This document shows positions 23,366 to 38,000 of a stretch of DNA of 64,000 nt, in pieces. Positions within the stretch are counted from its first letter, which is position 1, and the number at the start of each line of letters is the position of its first letter. The DNA lies in assembly GCA_029948255.1 (NCBI GenBank), contig JALIZF010001412.1, positions 232,092-296,091 of the forward strand. Reading direction: 5' to 3'. The position numbers and the translations under genes are program-made. This DNA comes from Telmatactis stephensoni (Eukaryota; Cnidaria; Anthozoa; Actiniaria; Isophelliidae). The notes beneath the pieces are model-generated. The model saw nothing but the letters and a program-made list of their open reading frames with translations, did no database searches and was not told where the DNA came from.

Positions 23366-25830
23366 ACCCCTATCCTGTCTGTGCAACTACACCTCTTGGT
23401 TACTTCATCGGCCCATCGAAGTTGCGCTTGGTGCCAAAACAGTCGATAAAGTTTTTGGGATCCTTGTTGTCTTGGCTCGCCGTGCCTTGCTGATCCCAGA
23501 AGCCAAGAAGAGAAAATTCTTAGATTTGCTCGATAGGTGATTCCCCATTGTCTTGCACAGCGGACTGTTCTGTGCATGTTTCTAAAAGCACAGAATATTG
23601 CAGCTTTGCGAGTATTTTCATTCAGATTACGTGTAAAAATGATATAAAACGCAATTAATTCAGAACATTTTTTGTCCTAAAATTTTGGAGCAATAGCTAG
23701 ATAATAATATTTGGCAAATCTCACCCCATTCCCCTCGCGGAAAAGCGTCGTCTTCAGCGCAATTGTGAGATGATTTGTAGAATAATATCTCACAAGCGAG
23801 GATAGTGACCCCCTTTTTATTCCATATAGGAGGGGGTCTCAATGCCATCAGAGTCAAATAAAGAAATAAATTCTTAACCGCCAAGCGTCAAAAACTTTAA
23901 CCGTCAAGGTCAGATAAATTCTCGCAAAAAAATTTCTTGGGGGGGGGGGGGGGTGTTTTCATTTTAAAGCATTTTTAATAACTAGTGATCGATGTCATAT
24001 ATATGACAAAGATTGTCCAGAGTCTCCAGAACTGCTTCCTCGATGGTTTATCAAATGTCTCTACATTCCTTTTATTTTCTGGTCAAATATCGACCAAACC
24101 GCATAGCAAGCGCTTAGCACACTCATCAGCTACACAAACTATGTACTAGCTCGGGGTAACGTTTGCATGTTCGAAATGAGTCTAAGTTACAACACAGGAT
24201 ACGAGAAACCCTTCGTAAGGTACAAAACTAGAGTAATCTTACAAAATGAATATTAAGCGTGTAATTCGATTTCCTGGGGCTGTGATGAGATCGTGCAGAT
24301 CACGAAAGTCCGGTCTTGGTCAACTGATTTGACCTTAGTTGTTTGCGGTGGAAAGGCACACGATTACGCCATTTTTAACCCTGCACTTTGTCGTAGGGAT
24401 TCCATCCTTTCTCAATATACGCTACAAATTAAATAAACTAACTAAATTAGCCTTATTTTGGCAATAAGTAACACTTGGATATTTCTGTTTCCTTGCAGAA
24501 ATCACAAGTATCCCTATTAGCCCCCCTGGCCTTGGGCATTGACCTGATGGGTCCCTTCATGCGATCATTTCACTGATCCTGATTTTTGCGCGAAGAATCA
24601 ATTTTATCGGAGTTTTTAAATAGCTTTTTCGAAAATTAAAATTTTGTTTCTTTTGTCTTCTTTTCACAGAAGTAACGTCTTCACCAGACAAAACAAGTTG
24701 ATTTGTCACCGCACCCTTTCACACCTCGAAATTGAGTCTAAAATAGACTGAGGGAGGAGGAAGAAGGGATAACGAAGAGCAAGTTTTCTCCTTTCATTCT
24801 CTTCCTTTCCCTTTTCTTCCCTGTCCAACCCCGTCAGGTGGAAACATAATCAAAAATCCGTGGATTATATACTGCTTCTCTATAGACGTCCATGTACAGA
24901 CTATCAGTGTCCAAAGCATGCATGCATCGAGCGACAATTCAGATGGTTCTTGACTTTGCTTTCGATCGTAAAATTTAATTATTATAATTGGAAGATATTA
25001 TTGATAATCAATTCATTATTTTAACGGTCAAAAACGATGGATTTTTATCCATCAACCCTCAACCACACCACCCCATTGAAACCCTAACTTAGAAGCTAAG
25101 CGTATGTAATATGAAAAAGTGATATTTCTGGAACGCATATATTCATTGGTGAAAATAGCTGCCGGAAAGAGTGTTTGATTTCAGGACAACTCTCAAAAGC
25201 ATATCTATAGTCCATATTGTAACAGCCATATCCGTCATCAAGTTCATAATTTGTCCTATTTTGAGGTTTCATAGCACGCCAATGGTGACCGCCTCCTTTT
25301 ATAGCATAATAACAACGTCCATGGTGCAATGAACGACACTATACAAAGTCTACAAAGAGTGAGAAGAATAACATTTCTAGTTCAATTTCAAGAGAATCAC
25401 CTTAAAGAGCAGTACATGCACGGTTCCCACCAAGACGCTTTGCGGAAAAAGTCACACCTTTCTTGATATGATTGTAGGCCTTCAGCTTACCTTACTGCTC
25501 GGGGGAAACTCACCGCACCACTGATCGTCCTCCCGTCTGGTCAAGATCCGGGGCGATCGGCTCAAAAACCCCCACGTACAAAGTACTGTCAACATCGTAT
25601 TTTAGTTATGCATCCCATTTGAGGCGGAATCATGCAGACAACATACGAGTTCCAACGGATGTCGGTTTAGGTGAGAAGTAGCATGATCCCTCCAGACCCT
25701 TCCGCTTTTGATCTAGACAGCATCCGTCAACGTCTTCGACAAAGCATGACACTCCAGTGCGGCTTACACTCTATCCTGCGCAAGTGTGTAGAGCCATTAG
25801 CTCGCGATTTGCATATTTCTTTTAAGATCA
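23366..25830. other. Gene-free stretch
   Basis: No ORF or exon chain is supportable. A poly-G run lies at 23940-23952. The rest is unique-looking AT-rich sequence with no clear repeat structure that I can see. Confidence 0.5.
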
Positions 25831-25912
25831 CTCACTAAAAAATCCGAATAGGCATGCATTCAGCGCTGATTATCTCGAAAACAAGCGCGGGACACCCCAT
25901 TTTGTTTTTCTT
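25831..25912. repeat. Fragment of family A TTAA element
   Basis: The segment CCGAATAGGCATGCATTCAG...GATTATCTCGAAAACAAGCGCGGGACACCCC matches the interior of the elements at 3437-4272 (near 4118-4175) and 37702-38569 (near 38415-38475). The ends are missing. Confidence 0.7.
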
Positions 25913-26199
25913 CGCTTCTTCGTTAGTGTTCAGAAGTGTTGCACCCGGGGGTGTTGCACGCCTTTGCAGCTTACACGCTATAAATTCCCGACTAGAGTGT
26001 GATTTACACTGAAACCTATCAAAGGCTGCTTGGTCCGATGAATTATTCCCTTGTATTAACAATCAATAGTGATAATCAATAGTGATAATACATTTTGTGC
26101 CTTTTCTCTGATTGAGATTTCAACTCAAATTCCAGTTCGGTGCGAGAGACCCCGAATTCGATCTCCAGTGATCCTTGTTTCGACTGCTTTCCTTACCGG

Positions 26200-26946
26200 G
26201 TAGCCCGGGGGAGGACTAGTCCGATCGTAAATGGACGGGGATGCTCGTCGTACCTTTTAGGGGTCAAAATCTGCAATCTGGTACCTTTTAGGGTGTCTCA
26301 GACTTAAGTGGACTTAACCGCCGCCCGATTGGCTCAGTTGAGCGTCGGTCTCTCGTGCGGGAGGTCGGGGTTCAATTCCCGGCCGGACCAACACTCAGGG
26401 TCTTTAAATAATTGAGGAGAAGGTGCTGCCTTTGTAATTACATCTGCAAATGGTTCCTTCACGTCTTTTCGGATAACTGACGTTAAACCGTAGGTCCCGT
26501 CTCAATTTATATTGAGATCGACGTTCCAGCAATAAGGCCGGCCTGCGGTATTAGCGTTGAAAACTACTGGTGAATGAGGCCTTAAAATCATGTATTACAA
26601 CCAGTAGTGGAGCTACTTTAGGGGGTGCTGGAATCTAACGAAGAACGAAGTGGACTACTAGAGACATAGCTGGTACCTTTTAGGGACTGTTTTGGAGTAA
26701 ATAAACTACCTAAAATAAGCATGAAAGGGACGATTTCGATGATCTGAATTGAATCTTCACAGCACATCGATAACAAAGTGTTTCATTACTTTAATTCTTT
26801 ATTATTGACTTTGAATTGGTACCTTTTAGGGGTAGAAATCAATTGTTGCCACACCCACTCGGGTACCTTTTAGGGGTCATTTTCAAAATTTCCGACGAGC
26901 ATCCCCGTCCTCTTATATATAGGAGTCCCCCCCCCCCCCCCCCCCC
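26200..26946. mobile_element. Older element with GGTACCTTTTAGGGG motifs
   Basis: Inverted terminal segments GACGGGGATGCTCGTCG (26234) and its complement (26893), with G-rich or C-rich outermost sequence including a C run at 26929-26946. The motif GGTACCTTTTAGGG recurs at least five times inside. It is interrupted by the SINE at 26315-26647. Confidence 0.6.
26315..26647 (+). mobile_element. tRNA-derived SINE with target-site duplication
   Basis: The head looks like a tRNA: an A-box-like GATTGGCTCAGTTGAGC, a B-box GGTTCAATTCC and a GGACCA end. A non-tRNA body follows (GGTCTTTAAATAATTGAGG...). AAGTGGACT at 26306-26314 is repeated at 26648-26656 and is the target-site duplication. The tRNA-like part is not called a working tRNA because its acceptor arm does not pair and it continues into the SINE body. 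Confidence 0.8.
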
Positions 26947-27114
26947 GGGGCCGGGTAGCTTAAAACTAGCTTTTAATAAATACTTTTTGTATCTACTGCA
27001 GAATGCAGTAGATACTATGTCATCGTGTTGAAAATGGATATACTTCATGCTTCACTTCACAGCTAATGACTCTAAAATATCTTGCACTTCAAGATCAATA
27101 ACTTCAATAACTTT

Positions 27115-27579
27115 TCATTCCACTTTCCAAAGGCCAGCTGGACATCTAATACCCAGGTCATTTATTTCCCTAATCTCAACCGAAATGGCAGCTTGCATAG
27201 CTGGAAAATCTAACCAATATGCTGGCGGCATTTCAAAAGTCTGTTGTCACTCCACAGGCCCTTACTGGTCAAACTGAGGCATTGTGGGACCACTAGGACA
27301 AAACTGGTTACTGATTGGACCAAATTGCTTGTCTGGCATAATGTAACTGGCTAGTTTTGGTTCCTGTGATCTCACTGTAAGACTGTAACTATACTCAGTC
27401 AATGGAATAAAGCCCCGTACCATTTGATAATCATCAAGTTTGGCAATACGATCTGTCATATAACTTTTTTCCAAAAGGAAGTCCAAACTGAAGTCCAAAA
27501 ACCTGCCATGCCTTATGCAGTAGCTTGCAGTGTAATACATCCATTTTTTGTTATGTTTGTTCTGAGGTGATACAGGCAA
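27115..27579 (-). pseudogene. Decayed ORF of unknown family
   Basis: One frame reads as protein for about 155 codons but is broken by TAA at 27262-27264 and TGA at 27247-27249, with coding-like sequence on both sides (before: KKWMYYTASYCIRHGRFLDF; after: MPPAYWLDFPAMQAAISVEI) ending at TGA 27115-27117. The frame does not shift across the stops. The middle is rich in Q, P, F and G. I do not recognise it. It could be a processed copy of a gene or a retroelement remnant; a chance ORF is also possible. Confidence 0.35.
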
Positions 27580-29061
27580 ACATATATTTGAATTTCACAC
27601 TTTTTCTCTTGTGCTCGTGCTACGTAGGTTTAATATTGTTGACAGCCTGTATCTTCAACCAGTACTCAGTACTATGTAATTTTTTAAAGTTGTAATATGC
27701 GCTCATAATTGAATGCTAAATAAAATATGTACGAGCTTTAATTATGTAACGGCACGAAGTATTCCCAAATAGCCCATTGACTAGAAGGATAATCTAATAA
27801 CTCTGCATGTTCTCACTTAGCGCTTTTTAAGCCTGATCGACAAAGGAAGTGACATTCACGCTAAACCGGATAAATCGCACTTCTTCTGGCTTCTGGGGAG
27901 ACGTGGCGTTTTCTTAGACAAAGGAATACACCGCTTCAGTACAGAGGTCTAGTCGATCGTAGCAAAAAAGACATTTTCAAATTTATCCAGATAGTGGTGT
28001 CCAATTTACAGTCCGAATTTTTCCCGTCTAAGAAAATTTATGATGGACTATCTGTATTTTTCATCATCAGTATGTATTTTTACCGTATTTTCTGCATGTC
28101 GGTTTATAAATGTGGACCGCCAAAAATTTTGCTGACAGAGGCATTCCGTAGCCTTCAGCCGGACGGCTCACTTTGGTGATATCAGTTCACGTGAAGGGAC
28201 GGTCCGTCACGCGGGCCGTCACGTACCATATAAAACGGCAGGCTTACGTAAAAATTCAAAATTTTTATTTTTAAACTTAGATCGGGTCACCGTGCTAAAG
28301 AATTCTGGTGCCTAATTAAAAAAGTTATTTCTGCCCTGGATATGATGAAAATGTTCATTTACATGTCATTCTGATAGGTGCGCCCGAGGAATTTGGTGAC
28401 CTGGTGAGCTGTAGCTGTCGAACGAGCTGAACTTTCCTCCCCTTTCAGTTATTATCATGCAGTTAGTGCAATTATTGTTTGCTGAGGCCAGGCCATAGAT
28501 ATATGCATTGGACAAACAGTATAACTGCGACAATCTTTCTTGATTGATCAGCGAAATGTGTCTTTTTAATCATTAGGACTTACAAAGGAATTTGAACAAT
28601 GAGATAGCGTTGCACAATCTTTGAAAATTGAATTAACTTTTTACCTGGATTTTATATCAGGTATTTTGTCATCTCTTTACCGAGCAGCCAAGGAGCATGA
28701 CAGTAGACAGTAAAAAGCTGCTTGTATTATTTATCAATCAGGTGCAAGATCTGCAAGGAAAATGCCTCGCCAAAACCCAAAGATTGCCACCAAAAACAGA
28801 TAACGAAAATGAACCCTCTTGACCCACTCAGGCTGTAAAGTTGTTGATGAATGAGTTACACAATTCCTAACACGTCATTCGTCAATGAAGGTGATGTAGA
28901 TCCTCTCTGAGTGACCCCGGTGTGACACTATAAGTACTTCACAAACTCCAAGACTTGGCAAGTGATGCCATGAGGAGAGACGAGCTTTACACCATGTGGC
29001 CTGGCTTGAGGTAATTATTGTCCCTATAAGTCCTTCTTTTTAAATCATCTTCGTCTTTGTA
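27580..29061. other. Intergenic, upstream of the small secreted gene
   Basis: No gene recognised. A TATA-like CCATATAAAACGG lies near 28227, but it is over 800 bp before the next start codon. A possible non-coding first exon could end at the GAG|GTAATT near 29010, but this is not testable here. Confidence 0.35.
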
Positions 29062-32000
29062 ATGGAATCGTTTCTTGATGTACTTTCTAGGCGTGCGTTC
29101 GTGAAGTTGTTGAGTGTTCTCTTCTTGGCTAATGTTACCTATGGCCGCAACATCATTCAGTTTGGTTTACCCCAACGTTCTCTCTCTCAAGCGGTGTTAG
29201 ATGTTCGTGATCAGAGACATGTAACTGGTAAGATTTATTACAATATTCACGCATAATAAATATTAATAGAGCGTTATATTTATTATTGTTTCTAAGTAGC
29301 CACTCATATATCTAGCGAGTGCGCTGAAACATCCCCTCGACGCGCTTCGAGGTAGTATCATATTTTCAACTGGTATTCAAATTTATTCATCTCAGTCACG
29401 AGTAAAATGCTGAATTCTAATTGGAGCCTTTCATCCTCTGAAAACATATCAGCAAATACAGAGATACTACCCACTAAAACATAGCCTATCATAGCCTGAC
29501 GTAGTGTTTCGTAAGGACGTCCCATGTGAGAATATTTCCATCCGTGTGCAAGAGAGGAAATACCTGGAATTAATCCCACGGTTTTTTGCGCTGTCTTTTC
29601 CAGCTATCTTGTATTGATAAGTTAAGCGTCTGGGTCATCAGCGATTGGTGTTTTAAACAGATAAATAACCATCGCTCCATATCAATGAAGATATAGTGAC
29701 AGTTTATCGGAAATATCTGCCCTTTACTGTAAAATATTATCAGAAGTAATAATCGTAAGGACTTAACGGATGATCTCTACCAACCTGATCTCATCAAAAT
29801 AACTTAATTTCATAATTGATTTATTATTTGTTGTGTGTTTCAATTCACCGTTGCATAAAAGTTGATTGATTTGCGTGATTATTTCCTGCATGTATGACTG
29901 GGCTTTACTCGAGACTATGGCCACTGTTTGCATCACGCAATCTTTTTTTTTTCTCCTCAATATTTAATCCCAAATACCCTCAAACATAATACATACTCAA
30001 GTGTAGATGTGTTGATGTGGGGAATGTTTCAAAGCGTATAATTGTTTTTTAACTAATTTGCCCTGGGCAGCACTATCGAAGGTGTCCTACTAAAGTGTAT
30101 TAACTCTCAGATCAACTGGCTTACATACATGCGTAAGACATGGTTGTAAATAAGCAAGGTTTGATACGATGGGGTAGTAATTATTCAACTCTCGCGGGCT
30201 CACCCCATCTCACAGTTGTTCCTATCTAGCCGGCTATCATTACATTGTTTAATATTATTTCCGATTAGGATTGAAGGAAATGGATTTTAATGAGTCTCAT
30301 AAAATCAAAATCTGTCGTGAATCACCAAGTATAAAATACTTGAAATTTGATATGATGTAATGAAACAAATCCCAAAAGCTATAGAGTTTGTCGGCCATAG
30401 CCGGATATGAAAATATATTTAATCGCATTAGCTGCTCATACAAATATGGAAGTTCAATATTTTACTTACATTTACAGCAAAATAGTTAGCACGGGATGGC
30501 TGAGGAAATAGCAAATTATCATGCTGGTAGAGGTCATTTAGGTTGTTTTTACACTGAATAAATATTGACTGGATGGGGGAGAATTCCCAACGAACTGACA
30601 AAGAATTTCCTTTTTTGTGAATGTGATATGGAATGATGGAAGTTTAATATGTATGTAACGAGAAAAATGTTACCCTCTTCGATTTATGAAAAATTGTGGT
30701 ATGCACATGATGCAACATGTTGCATTGCATGTATCAAGGTTGCTTGTGTAATATTTTGCAATCACTTTAGGGTAGCCGTATCACATGCATTATTGCAAAT
30801 GCAATTATTATGCACATGTTTTTCGACGGGTAGGTACATACGGCTTTTCGACAGGCAATCCATCCAGCTTGTGTTGATGGTATATGATATTTTCTAATCG
30901 AACTGTAGCTTGATAGTGTTGCTTTTTGGGTGCCGCTTTTCATGAATCGTGCACTAGCTTTAATCTGATAAGTTGATGAGTTATATCTAGCGTGATGAAT
31001 TAATACTTGTGCCATCACGCGAATTATTGTATGGCTATGATAAATTATGTTTAATGAAGATCTGTCTACACGGTTCTGTAAAACTTTTATAAGTTTTATG
31101 ACCCAAACGGTGACGGTACAGTTATTACTTAATTAAAACGTATTCTATTCCTTTAAATCATTCAAGAGAAGACGTATTTCTGTCCTCTGGAGTAAGAACA
31201 CGCAGGCGTTGAAAACACATTGATGTGTGCAGTACGTCTGTCATAAGGAAATCATTACCTGTAATTACAAAAACACACTTTATTTGAAATTCTTCACGTG
31301 TTTGTATTTTATTGCTTAAAGCAAATTTTCTACGACCAGAAGGTAGCATCAGAGATCATTTTAGATCAATTACAAAGCACGATGTTAGCTTGATAAGACA
31401 GATAGTTTGGGAGCTCTGCCAAAATACAAAGTGTTAAGATACCAAGTATAATATTTTTGTAAGTGACTGTTCAGGAAGTCAATTTTGCCACACAAAGAAT
31501 TTACAGTGCGACTACCAAGACCGGTTCACAATAGGTTCGGCGGGATTCGGGATGCAAGCCAAAATACAAGGGGAATACAAGGAGAGCTCTCCCTCCCCTT
31601 TCCCCTCCTCAAGCCCCTTCCCTTTCTCCTCCCTTCCCCCCTTCCCTGATCCTGTTCACAGGATTAATTTCAATCACCAGCGGGTGCGGGAGTTCGTGTT
31701 ATTGAGGGAGCGGAAGTCTTAACAGTGGGATACAAGACTACGTGAATTGCACACTTTTCATCAGTCAAATATAGAAAAATTAACTATCCAAATGTGTTTT
31801 CCATTGTGTTACCCACTGCTGACTAACACAAAATAATTTAATAGCTGATCATGAACTGAAAATTTGACGAGATCGGGATTTCTTCTAAATACTCGGCGGG
31901 ATTCGGGACTGATATTTATATAAAGACATGGCGGGATAGTGAGGTTTTATAGAACACTATTGTGGACCTTCTACCAAGGCAACCCAAACAAATTTGTAGA

Positions 32001-35000
32001 CAAATTTTCAAAACACTTTTGACGCTTAAAAACAGATTTGTAGCAAGATCCTACAGTCAAAGATGCTTCTTGTTCCGCAATCTCGATATGTAGTTCGTAC
32101 ACATACAAAGCCAAAGTCTTTTTGTAGAGATTCTATTGTTTACACTCGATCGATCGTGATTGGATACTTTGCAGGAAAAAATTTGTTTAGGTGTCTTTTT
32201 TGGAGTAATCGCACTGTAAAGTGCTTCAAAATGGTTGTGCCCAGACGACCGCCAAAAAACTCGTTTACCGAGAAGACGATTTTCTTATTGACCACTCACA
32301 GTTTTACTAAAAGAGCGGGCTAGAAAATTGATAGAAAATGTTAGTTTAGTCTCGAGTTGTTGTCAAAACATGCTGGGTGGTCTTCCAAATTCCAAACAAT
32401 CCATTAGAATTTTTATACAAAATGTATGGTGTTCTATGTCTAGGATAACGCCGAAACATGGGGACTCAGTTGCGTTTACATTTACCATTAAGATTATCTC
32501 AAAGTCTACATTAATACAATTTATTCCTGCTGTTATGATTCGAGGATTTATTGGTGGTATTATTTTAAAAAATCCAGCATAATCTAGCCTGTGTACAACG
32601 GGGAGGGAACGTCTGTGAAACGACGTTCTTAATCGTGTTCCGTGGTCACGTGAGGTTCTCAAGATTTTGAGGACAAATCTGATTGGTTGTTATCGTTTTG
32701 CCGATCGAATTTCAACGAACCCCCATTTCAACGAACTAAAGCAAACACCGTTTTACTGCTTAATTCTCTATTTACATCGAAAATATATCAAGGAAAACAT
32801 TCCTGGACATGGCAATTTCACTCCTGGGTGTCAAAGGCTTCTATTTTGTTCTTAATTACATCTATCAAAAGCCGAAGTCTGTGTGAAACCCGACGGCTTT
32901 GTAGGCATGCATGTCATTCGAATCGGACCAAAATCTAGAGCAAAAATAGTCATCAAAATATTCAGTAAGTACACAGCAGTAAAAGTGCATGAAAATATGA
33001 TTTGACTGCTTTGATTATATGACATTTTTAGGACTTTTTTAGCGAGGTTCAGGGTCGATTGGACTCGACAACTGAGTCTGCCGACATTTGTCTTCAGCAC
33101 TGAACAAAACAATAAACTATTTCTCTTACATTTCTCTCTGCTCTGGTCACTAACTCAGTGTTTATAAAGATTTAAAAGACTCAAATAAAGGGTTGTAAAC
33201 CCGCTATTATTCATTATTTCTTCGAAAATCTTCATTTTCTCTGTATGTAAATAACTAATTACATATGCAAATTTATGACCTGGAACACGATTAAGAACGC
33301 CGTTTCACAGACGTTCCCTCCCCGTTTTTCCCCGTAGGGGGGGAGGGGTGGGAAACGGCTGTACACAGGCTAGCATAATCCAATCTGCTTCAAAAGCCGC
33401 AAAGCTAAAACAAAGGGTTTGTGAGTCAGGAAATCTCTTCGGGATCGGGCCGGGCGAGGGGAGTTTCTTTGAGGCTTTATGATCTTGAAGGAGTCATTTA
33501 TCAAATGATTAAGGTTATAACAGATATAGTGTAGCCAATGATTTGTTAGTTCCATTCTATTTACTAAAGATATCACTATTTCCAGCCATTCCCTCCTTGC
33601 CCCTCCTCACCCTTAAACTCGCAGACCGTTGCTAATGAGTCGGAGATGTGAATACAAAAGAACCCTTAAAAGAGCTGAGAGATTTTAGCTGTCTTTACAA
33701 AGAGCAGAAACCATAAAACATAAAAGTTAAATGTGTTATGTACTCACGGCTGCCTGATATTACTAGCAAGGTCTCTAATAAGGTCCACTAATATTTTTTA
33801 TAAAGGTATTCGCATGTGAGGTCGCACCTCTACCACTTTTGTAAGGGATTCCCCCCCTTCCCCTCCCCCGTCTGTCACGACGTCTTTCAGCCCTTTTCAG
33901 TGCTAGACTTCTGTCTATTCTTACCGTGAGTGAACTTACTTAGAACACCTCGAAGCATATCATGACATTAGCAAGACACTTATACCTATTCACAACGGGT
34001 TAAGACGATGATAAAATATAACCATTTGTGTACTAGAAATCCATAGAAATCGGGACTAATATAGCCAATATAACTGAGGTACCAGCACAGGAAGCCCAAG
34101 CTCTGTGGTAATGTTTTCCGTTACAAAGAAATGTATGTTGTAATATTCCTTATCCTCTAACTAATTTGATTTTAAAAACCTCAAGACCTCACTGAATTGT
34201 TACTTGTTATTTATAATAATAATAATAATAAAGACTTTATTAACGTGTCAAATGATTCTAGCTTACATTTAAGTAAACTAATTGAGGACACCTAACCTAT
34301 CTACTTCCTCCACCAGCAATTTCAGCCGATTTGGTTGATTTTAAAGGCCCTTTCAAAATTTTGTGCTGTTGTTATTTTTGCTAAAAGTCAACCAAATCAA
34401 CTAAAATTGCTGGTGGAGAATGTAAATGACATAACTACAACATTTTAGGAAGGCCTTGAGGTTTTTAATTCAAAATTGATTAAGATAGAGAATAAGGAAT
34501 ATTTCCACATACATTTCTTTGTAACGGAACACACTACCAAGTTTGGGCCTCCTGTGGTACCAGGACGAGTTGGGGTCGCACTCGATCACGTCCATGCCCG
34601 TAGGTAACCATGGCAACAGCGCGACCACCACTGGAGTCTACCACACAAAAAAATCATGTGTGAAAGCTGCAGACCATACATACCAAACCTGAGGTGCGAG
34701 GGTGGAGGAAAAGGCTCAAGGAAATCTGCATTTTCCGAACGAATCTTGAATATGAAAGGTTCTTGAAAGAATTATGGTTTAGAGAGCTAGGGGACAAAAA
34801 CGTCATAATAATGCTAGGGGCTTATAAATACAGAAACATCTCGCATTTTGTCAAAGATTCACAAGTAATTCAGTCGGTCGAATGAAACTTAATTTGAGCA
34901 AGGACTTCAGTTTGAAAGACTCCAGAAATTATTGTATGTATATTATTAACACTCCGTGGTATTTGAAGGAAATCCAAAATCTCCTGACGACTACATCTCA

Positions 35001-38000
35001 TTTTGTGCGTTCTGCTAACCAAGTGCGCAGGCACACCATTGAAACATGAAAAGGGACGGGGGTTACCACCTTACGACCATATTCACACTAGTTATGACCT
35101 GGGAACTTGATTAACTGTAGCTGTTTGTTTTCAGCCGATGGACAAACAATGTTTACCTTCTTCCTTATGGATGTGTGCAAGTTTGTTAGGGATGATATTG
35201 GTGAATATGAATGGCAATGTAAACGGCTTGGTAAGTAAACATAAGTTTTAAAATGATAATTGATTGTTTGTGTAAAATCAGCGAGTTCTTAAACAAGGCT
35301 AGGAAAGTGATTTACGGTATTATACTATTTAATGATTAAAACACGGTGTTCATCTTTCAAGTTTTGGTGTACACGGGAGGGGGAAAAGAACGAAAGAAGC
35401 GAAAAGGTCGCACAGGACGTATCCAAGTGCCACTAGCTCTAACTTCTTGCATGCTTAGCAACCGGACAATAGCACTCAAAACTTAAAAGTTGCTCGCTTA
35501 ATGAGTACCGTTCCTTAACATAGCTGAACGCAAAAAATAATGATAATAATAAAGAAAGAAAGAAGAAAATAAAAAACGAGTATATAGCAGCGCATGCACG
35601 CCACTTTTGTCGTCATAAGATGCTTGCACATGATTCAAAAACAGTTCTATTGCAGCCCAAATCGTTGCATCGCGACCAGCAAATTACACATTTAGTTTTG
35701 ATTTTGTTTTTTTCTGAGCCGTCAATCAGTTTGGGGGCGGAGTTTCTTTCAAATCAACCAATCACTGAACGAGTTCGTGAAAGCTCCGCCCTCAAGAATG
35801 ATGGACGGATCAGAAAAGACCAAAATCTTAACGACGTTGGAGGTCGCGATGCAACGATTTTCGCTGTAATATGTAAAACAGCTAAAGATGTTGCTCACTT
35901 TATTGTTTTCATTTGTGTCAAAAGCATGCAGTATCGTCTTCTATGTGGTTACTTTGGTAACAAGTGTGGTGCAAATTTGATAAAAAGAGAGAGAGATATA
36001 TTATACGCCTTATTTCTACTTACGTGTGCGTGCGTGGGAGTTGGTGCATGTTATTCTACCAATCAGAGCTGAGCGCGCGTTATATCGTAGGTTTGTCACA
36101 AAGCCTGGCCTATACCAGCGCCTGTGCATAAAAACAAGCAATTTACTTGTTAACACGACTAAAACAAATTAGGCGATTAAAACACTTTACCATGTATATA
36201 TGGATATTCGGTTCGTGTAAGGCTGAAGTTTGACATTGATGGCCTTAATTCTTTAGTTTCAGTCGTTTCAGTTTTATTTAGTGGTTTTATATAGCATAGC
36301 TAATCCTAGGGTTAGGGTCAGCACTGGGCTAATCCTAGCACTGGGCTAATCCTAGCACTTTGTCTTTCGGACAAGGTAAGGGCAAGGCTTCAATATACAA
36401 ATAAGTCGATCGAGTTGACGTTTGGAGCTGTTAATTCACTGAGCAACCTAAGTATTGTGGCTGATTAGGAGTGTTAGCTGTACAAACAGTCAGTAATACA
36501 TAAGCAGCGTTCATAAAAGTCAGAACTACGTTACTTTTGGTATATGCTGCCTCACATGATTCATTCCTTCCAAGCCATTCGATATTTTACAGTTAGACCA
36601 CGACTGTGAGTTTTCACACCACATAGAAAACAAGCGGAACGATTAACCTAATAATTGTTTTAGCATTTGCTCAAAAAACAAATTGGTATACAAGAAATGT
36701 GGTAGAAGATAGAATGTTTTTTTTATAACACTTGATACTAATCTCGCAATCTGATTGGTCGATTAGAGTGTGTCAATAAGAGGAAAGACACATGCACTGC
36801 TGACTCGTTCTGTTGCCCCGTTTGATAAGGCTTTTTTTAAATTAACTTTTATTTCAAATAATTGTTGTAAAAAACGAATTGAAGATGGCTTTGAGTTGCG
36901 CTCACTGCGCTCGCGATTCCACTTGAGTTTCAGTTAACATTTTATGACGTCAAGAGTGTGTCAATAAGAGGACAGACAACTCAAAGCCATCTTCAATTTG
37001 TTAAATAGATAAGACATTCGTCTTTCCTCGAAGAAATTTTGTACAGTGTATTATGTATCGGAAATCGCACGATCTTGAGTACAATCAAGAGAGCATAAAT
37101 AAGAGAGGGAAATTTGTTAATGGGGCGCGCGCCGTGATGATTCCTATCTGTGCTATTTTTAGTAACCAGATGCAGTTTAATTTTCGTCTTACCCTACTCC
37201 CGTGCGTCGAACGAGCGGAATTTCGCGATTTGAGCTTCATAAAATCACACACTCGATACCAAATTTATTCTAGATTCCACGAAAAAGCCATCTGAGGTCC
37301 AATTAATAATTTACATCAAAAAATTACAAAAACAAACGAATTTTTCTCATCTAAATGAGAGAAAATATTTGAATAAACCTAAGCGCGCGCTCGATGACGT
37401 GTAGCGCGCGCATTTCCGCTAAGATTTCTTTCAAAAACACAACAAAATCCTCGACGTTTAGCCTTGTTTCTCATCAAAATCGTTCGATCCTTTGTAATCA
37501 GAAAGTACACACTTTTGATGGTAGATAATATGAACAACAGCAGTTTTAAGATAACTTTGATTTTAACGCTGTTTTTGAAAACTCAAATCTGCACTAAACG
37601 GTTCTTCGGTCCGGAAGTGTCAAATTATGATGCACGGGAGTAGGGTAAGACGAAAATCAAAATAGCACAGATGGGAATCATCACGGCGCGCGCCCCATTA
37701 AGGTGACTGGCTACCATAGAAATTTTAGCCTACTGCGCACATTCGCGCGCAGGGCGTCATAGCGCGCGGAGATTCTAGCGAATGGCAACTAAGGCTGGAA
37801 AACCAAAGTTTGTTGACAAAATTTCGTTTCAAAATAGTTCTCAATGATTTTAACAAGCAAAATGATTATAAAAAATAAGCAAAAATGTTTTCTTCTTAGG
37901 AAAAAACAGTGAGCGCGTGCTTGTTTTCGTCAGCAAAATTTGAATAGAGCTCGCGCCCTCACGTCATTTTCAAGATGGCGGCACTTCCGGAAGGCATTTT

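Noticed and set aside
26320..26392. A tRNA gene
   Set aside because: A and B boxes are present, but acceptor stem pairing is poor and the sequence continues into a SINE body flanked by a target duplication.
35620..36072. 150-codon open frame
   Set aside because: It runs through a small inverted-repeat element, has no domain and no splice context.
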